A stretch of 64,000 bases of DNA from Rallus limicola (Eukaryota > Chordata > Aves > Gruiformes > Rallidae): the NCBI GenBank assembly GCA_022605955.1, contig JAKCOZ010000005.1, positions 7,350,001-7,414,000 of the forward strand, written 5' to 3'. This document shows positions 61,832-64,000 of this stretch, piece after piece. Made by a program: the position numbers and the translations under genes. Every line of letters begins with the position of its first letter. Within the stretch, counting starts at the first letter, position 1. The notes below the pieces were generated by a model. The model was given only the letters and a program-made list of their open reading frames with translations, searched no databases and was not told where the DNA came from.

Positions 61832-63902
61832 GGGATTTAAATTAGCAATTCAGATCACAACAAAGCATCAATCCAGTTTACTCCAGCTCATATACACTGG
61901 ACTATGTTATTTCTATGTCAGTACACATACACCTCGAAATGTTTTGCCCAAGGCTGGATAAAAAAGGCATATCACACACCCTTCATGAGGCAATGGCTGG
62001 TATCTCAGTGGGAGGCAAAGGATTAACATCTTGCACACAGCTCCCAGTTTCAGCAAAAAGTCACGATGCTATTCCACATACAGCTATGGAGAAACTCCAG
62101 CATCCCTTCTCTTGCCTGTTCATCAGCTGAACGCAGTCCCCTCTAGCACGCTCAAGGCCCAAAGCAGAACAGGCACCTCAGCATATGCCAGCTCACAGGA
62201 TACAGCTTCAGTGGAATATTCTCACAATTAAGCTCTTTCCTGGCTACAAGTACACATTTGGATGAGAGGTCCTTTAATCACTCCGTAAATAAGAATATTT
62301 TTCCTTAGCAGTAGCAGGAAGAAAACTTAGTGCTGATCTCCCCCCAGCATGAAGCAACTCAAACACCCAGCGTACCCACAGCACAACTGACACATAGTGC
62401 AAACCATCAACCCAGCACTACAGCCACTGCCAAAAAGACAAGTAGCTGGAAAAATAATTTCTGGGCCAGAAGAAGTAGGAATGTTTCCTGTCTTTGACAA
62501 GGCAGGAGAGTAGTGCTGATCAGCTTGCTAACAGACAGCATGTATATGGTGTAGAGAGTTCAAAAAGGAAGTGGGGGCTAAAGAAAAGTCATGTGTAAAC
62601 AATCAATGCATCTGTAGCAATTCTCAAGTACATGGGTTGGTCTGCCTTCTAGTACTTATTTAGTACACCCTCCTCGGTACATACTGTGTGCCCAGTAAGA
62701 AATGCCTCCAAAGCAAATTAAAAGCAGCATAATAAATCTTGTTTTCTTTCCAGACATACAAATCTCTCTCTACACATATGTACACAAATACATATATATA
62801 TGCACATGTAGTGAGAGAGGGAAGAGAACAAATAACATTGCAGGAGAAAAACGGAGCAACAGCCATCATGTTCATTTCTTATTTTTCGGAGAAATTAGCT
62901 TTGTAGGGCTGTAGAGCTGATGACAGCCTGCACAAGGACAGAGCTTGGTGAATAATTCACACCCAGTCATTTTTAGATATATCTCATGACATCATAGTTT
63001 TGCAGATCACTTAAATATACTAGTATGTCTGAGGAAAAAATAGTAGTGAAATGTAAACCAATTCACATAGAAGTTTGAATGCACATCCATGGAAAAAAAT
63101 GTATGTGGCAACATTTCTTTTTTTATCATGTCAATAATTTAGTGACAATTATAATGCATTTCACTACTAAACTTTCTCCCTATTAGTATCTTGGGTTGTG
63201 GGGTATTTTTTTCCTGCATTTGACTCTAGTGGGAGCACAGGCTGTAACACCTGAGTGTTTCCTTACAAGTCATTAATGCAAAAACAAGAGGTATGGGCTT
63301 CTCAGCATTAGTATCCTTGTGCTTTTCAAAATGGCCACACTGTAAAAGATGGTGCTCACCCAGCAAGGGAGAAAAAATGATGCTGTATTAGGGCAGAATA
63401 GTTTACTTAGAGACTTAAGGTGATACACAGCTTGTGTTTATAAAGATTCATAAGCATTTCAAGTACACTCCTAAAGGAGCTCTGTAGATGCTGCAACAAA
63501 TTATTATATAATATAATTAAACACAAACCCCTGCAATAGTAAAATAGCATTAAGGGACAGATTTTCACTGTTGTAGCAGTGGCAGATTGCAAGCACAGAT
63601 CCCATTAGAGGTAATGGGAGCTGAAGTTATAATCCACCATGCACAGTGTTGAAAATAATATCCCTGTGGCTTTGGCTTAAACTGGCAGACTTAAGGCAGC
63701 AATCTGATTTATAATTCTCCCCATTGTGTGCAGACATCAGCCTTCACAATGCCTCTCTTCCCCTTCTCCCTCCCAAACACATTTTCAAGAAATACACAAC
63801 ATTTGAGTTCAAGGGAGGGAGGGAGGATCAGGCAAGCTATATAGAATTGTGTATTTCCTTTGCTTTCACTGGTTTAAATCAAGCTTTTATGTTAACATGG
63901 TT
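61832..63902. other. Unique non-coding sequence
   Basis: No gene is recognised. A short TA/CA-rich microsatellite-like stretch lies at 62771-62812 and a (GGGA)3 run at 63812-63826. GATCACAA at 61853-61860 repeats a word present at 60806-60813 on the far side of the antisense LTR. Confidence 0.5.
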
Positions 63903-63974
63903 AACGGTTAGAGCAAAGAGCTACCACTGAGAGCTCTGAAGTTTTTCACTCTGTAACCATGGGTAAATCACCTT
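63903..63974 (+). mobile_element. MIR-like SINE fragment (core region)
   Basis: CTCTGTAACCATGGGTAAAT with CACCTT at 63949-63974 matches the MIR core (CTGTGTGACCTTGGGCAAGT with CACTTT type) at about 20 of 26 positions. Upstream, GGTTAGAGCAAAGAGC resembles the tRNA-derived head of MIR (TGGTTAGAGCA). The two parts lie in the right order but closer together than in a full MIR, implying an internal deletion. Confidence 0.5.
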
Positions 63975-64000
63975 TGGGCTGGTGAAGCCAGGCTGCTATA

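Noticed and set aside
1..64000. About 130 short open frames on both strands as possible genes
   Set aside because: Nearly all are 60-110 codons, overlap each other on opposite strands, lack recognisable domains and match the number expected from stop-codon frequency in AT-rich DNA. Bacterial-style start and ribosome-site logic does not apply here.
1..64000. CRISPR arrays, operons, integrons, phage or plasmid modules
   Set aside because: No regularly spaced repeats and no dense same-strand coding exist; the repeat content is that of a bird nuclear genome.

Overview
This window looks like non-coding nuclear DNA from a bird. It is AT-rich and poor in open reading frames. Its recognisable content is almost all retroelement debris: CR1 LINE 3' ends with the avian tail motif (ATTCTATG-type repeats) and endogenous-retrovirus LTRs of types common in bird genomes (TGTCCTGGTTT... 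starts). I cannot name the species. No bacterial, phage or plasmid architecture is visible: no operons, ribosome binding sites, CRISPR arrays or dense coding.

Layout. 1-7.6 kb: unique AT-rich sequence with two weak exon-like open frames (about 3.3 and 4.8 kb). 7.6 kb: a short CR1 tail. 7.7-22.1 kb: about 14 kb of unique AT-rich sequence with a few perfect short hairpins. 22-32 kb: the main retroelement cluster, with CR1 fragments at 22.1, 24.7-25.2 (the most complete), 28.3-28.7 and 29.7 kb, a 385-bp solo LTR at 26.9-27.25 kb, and an older, more diverged CR1 3' end at 31.5 kb. 35.3 kb: a decayed tRNA-like SINE on the minus strand. 38.6 and 39.5 kb: a CR1 3' fragment and a small CR1 reverse-transcriptase fragment. 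42.7-43.4 kb: a possible degenerate LTR. 45.9 kb: a perfect palindromic RFX/X-box site. 49.0 kb: a perfect 36-bp tandem duplication. 49.6 kb: a 17-G run. 50.7 kb: an exon-like open frame with good splice-site look-alikes. 56-57.5 kb: a locally more GC-rich block. 60.1-61.8 kb: a plus-strand LTR with a tRNA-Lys primer-binding site and about 100 bp of leader, abutting a second LTR in antisense. The window ends with a MIR-like SINE core at 63.9 kb.

No complete protein-coding gene, rRNA, tRNA or known microRNA could be supported. The longest open frame is 154 codons, about what chance gives in 64 kb of DNA with this composition. The window is best read as intergenic or deep-intronic sequence. No new biological system is evident. 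The items most worth testing are the exon-like segment at 50.7 kb, the RFX palindrome at 45.9 kb and the composite LTR structure at 60-62 kb.
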